The translations under genes were made by a program, and so were the position numbers. From Loktanella fryxellensis (GTDB lineage Bacteria > Pseudomonadota > Alphaproteobacteria > Rhodobacterales > Rhodobacteraceae), in assembly GCF_900110065.1 (NCBI RefSeq), contig NZ_FOCI01000003.1, positions 62,001-126,000 of the forward strand: a DNA stretch of 64,000 nucleotides. The letters run 5' to 3'. How positions within the stretch are numbered: position 1 is the first letter of the stretch; each line of letters starts with the position of its first letter. A model generated the notes under the pieces. It made no database searches. It was given only the letters and a program-made list of their open reading frames with translations, and was not told the origin of the DNA. Below, one piece after another: positions 63,393-64,000 of the stretch.

Positions 63393-63430
63393 CTATCATC
63401 TTGTCCGACATACTCCCGCGCGGCGCGCTG
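63393..63430 (-). repeat. Dispersed intergenic repeat, family 2, copy F
   Basis: On the minus strand: GCGCGCCGCGCGGGAGTATG followed by TCGGACAAGATGATAGG. Nearly identical to copy E at 46621-46659. It lies in the gap between the convergent betI and acyl-CoA dehydrogenase genes. Confidence 0.75.
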
Positions 63431-63458
63431 CGGCCCAGCGGGCCGCAACACCGATGCG

Positions 63459-64000
63459 TCAGGCCGCCAGATCGTCCGGCGTGATCGCCAGCAGATCGTC
63501 GGACCCTTCACGCACATGCGCGAGCAGCCCCGTCACCTCCGGCAGCAACCGCTTGACATAGAACCGTGCCAGCCGCGCGCGGGCCGGATCGCCGTGGATC
63601 GCCGCAGCCAGATGCGCATGGCCCCCCAGCACGCGGGCGAAGGCGGCCAGATAGGGTACCGCCCCCGCGAACCGCTGCTGCAGATCGCCCTGCGCCACCA
63701 GCCAGTCCGTCGTCTCGCGCAGATCCTCTGCGGCCTGCCAGACCGCTTCCGCCAGATCCGTCTCGCCGTTGCGGGCGGCTTCCGCACCGGTCTGGACCGC
63801 TTCGATCAGCAGGCGCGCGGCCTCGCCGCCGTCCATCAGCTTGCGGGCCACCAGATCCATCGCCTGAATGCCGTTGGTGCCCTCATAGATCGCGGTCACG
63901 CGCACGTCGCGCAGGTATTGCGCGGCCCCGGTCTCCTCGACGAACCCCATGCCGCCATGGACCTGCACGCCCAGTGACGCCACCTTGATGCCGGTATCTG
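63459..64000 (-). CDS. Acyl-CoA dehydrogenase, C-terminal part (5' end beyond window)
   Basis: The last about 180 residues of an acyl-CoA dehydrogenase: VQVHGGMGFVEETGAAQYLR and VTAIYEGTNGIQAMDLVARK are the flavin-binding C-terminal signature; a further helical extension (TDLAEAVWQAAEDLRETTDW, ARARLARFYVKRLLPEVTG) is the extra C-terminal domain of the larger FadE/DmdC-like enzymes. The frame stays open to the window edge. Substrate unknown from this part. Confidence 0.92.
   Translation of the reverse strand, partial: DTGIKVASLGVQVHGGMGFVEETGAAQYLRDVRVTAIYEGTNGIQAMDLVARKLMDGGEAARLLIEAVQTGAEAARNGETDLAEAVWQAAEDLRETTDWLVAQGDLQQRFAGAVPYLAAFARVLGGHAHLAAAIHGDPARARLARFYVKRLLPEVTGLLAHVREGSDDLLAITPDDLAA

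Noticed and set aside
1-64000. tRNA genes, insertion sequences, prophage or integrase-linked attachment sites
   Set aside because: No cloverleaf with a matching T-loop, no transposase or integrase motif and no long direct repeats at gene ends were found by eye; a tRNAscan or profile search would be decisive.

Overview
The window reads as a stretch of chromosome from a high-GC alphaproteobacterium of the family Rhodobacteraceae (Roseobacter group). The main evidence is a SAM/SAH riboswitch ahead of metK (a class known from Rhodobacterales), the arrangement irr / fabA-fabB-fabI, lapA-trpF-trpB behind rpsA-ihfB, a class A RNase P RNA, and a choline ABC transporter with BetI. The genus cannot be fixed from the sequence. 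Coding density is high, genes are often coupled by ATGA/GTGA overlaps, and there is no prophage, insertion sequence, CRISPR array or tRNA.

Layout. 1-5.2 kb: a partial HAD hydrolase, the unsaturated fatty acid genes fabI-fabB and fabA, the divergent iron regulator irr, and a conserved hypothetical. 5.3-11 kb: miaB, two secreted proteins that share a module, then phoH-ybeY-lnt. 11-17.6 kb: riboswitch-metK, a secreted dienelactone hydrolase, trmB, aroA-cmk, a secreted glutathione peroxidase and a nitroreductase. 17.6-22.4 kb: rpsA with a structured leader, ihfB, lapA-trpF and trpB. 22.5-25.3 kb: an accessory-looking operon of two aspartate-tailed secreted paralogues and a membrane-anchored LuxR-type regulator, converging on a DUF2237/DUF4893 pair. 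25.3-31.7 kb: pth, rplY, a YdeI-like protein, then amylosucrase, L-lactate dehydrogenase and fructokinase. 31.7-39.2 kb: an envelope or stress cluster (zinc-ribbon membrane protein, cytochrome b561, SPFH-GYF protein, DUF2927 lipoprotein, TelA, XpaC) interrupted by an acyltransferase. 39.3-46.5 kb: rluB, tadA, a metallo-beta-lactamase-fold hydrolase, LysM/BON, gatC-gatA, an Excalibur lipoprotein coupled to an amidase, rnpB and rpmG. 46.7-53.8 kb: a Bax-inhibitor family protein, quinone oxidoreductase, XRE regulator, hisN, two purine-type deaminases and a CAP lipoprotein. 53.9-59.4 kb: mgtE, 5-formyl-THF cyclo-ligase, ymdB, an SLC13-type transporter and yebC. 59.4-63.4 kb: choX-choW-(GFA)-choV with divergent betI. 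The window ends inside an acyl-CoA dehydrogenase.

Most genes are housekeeping. The parts most worth a second look are the Asp-rich pair with the membrane LuxR protein, the rpsA leader (promoter, hairpin, small upstream ORF), the GFA-family gene embedded in the choline transporter operon, the shared module in the OmpA-like protein and its neighbour, and two families of dispersed intergenic repeats that recur across the window. Functions are assigned by reading motifs only; no database search was run.
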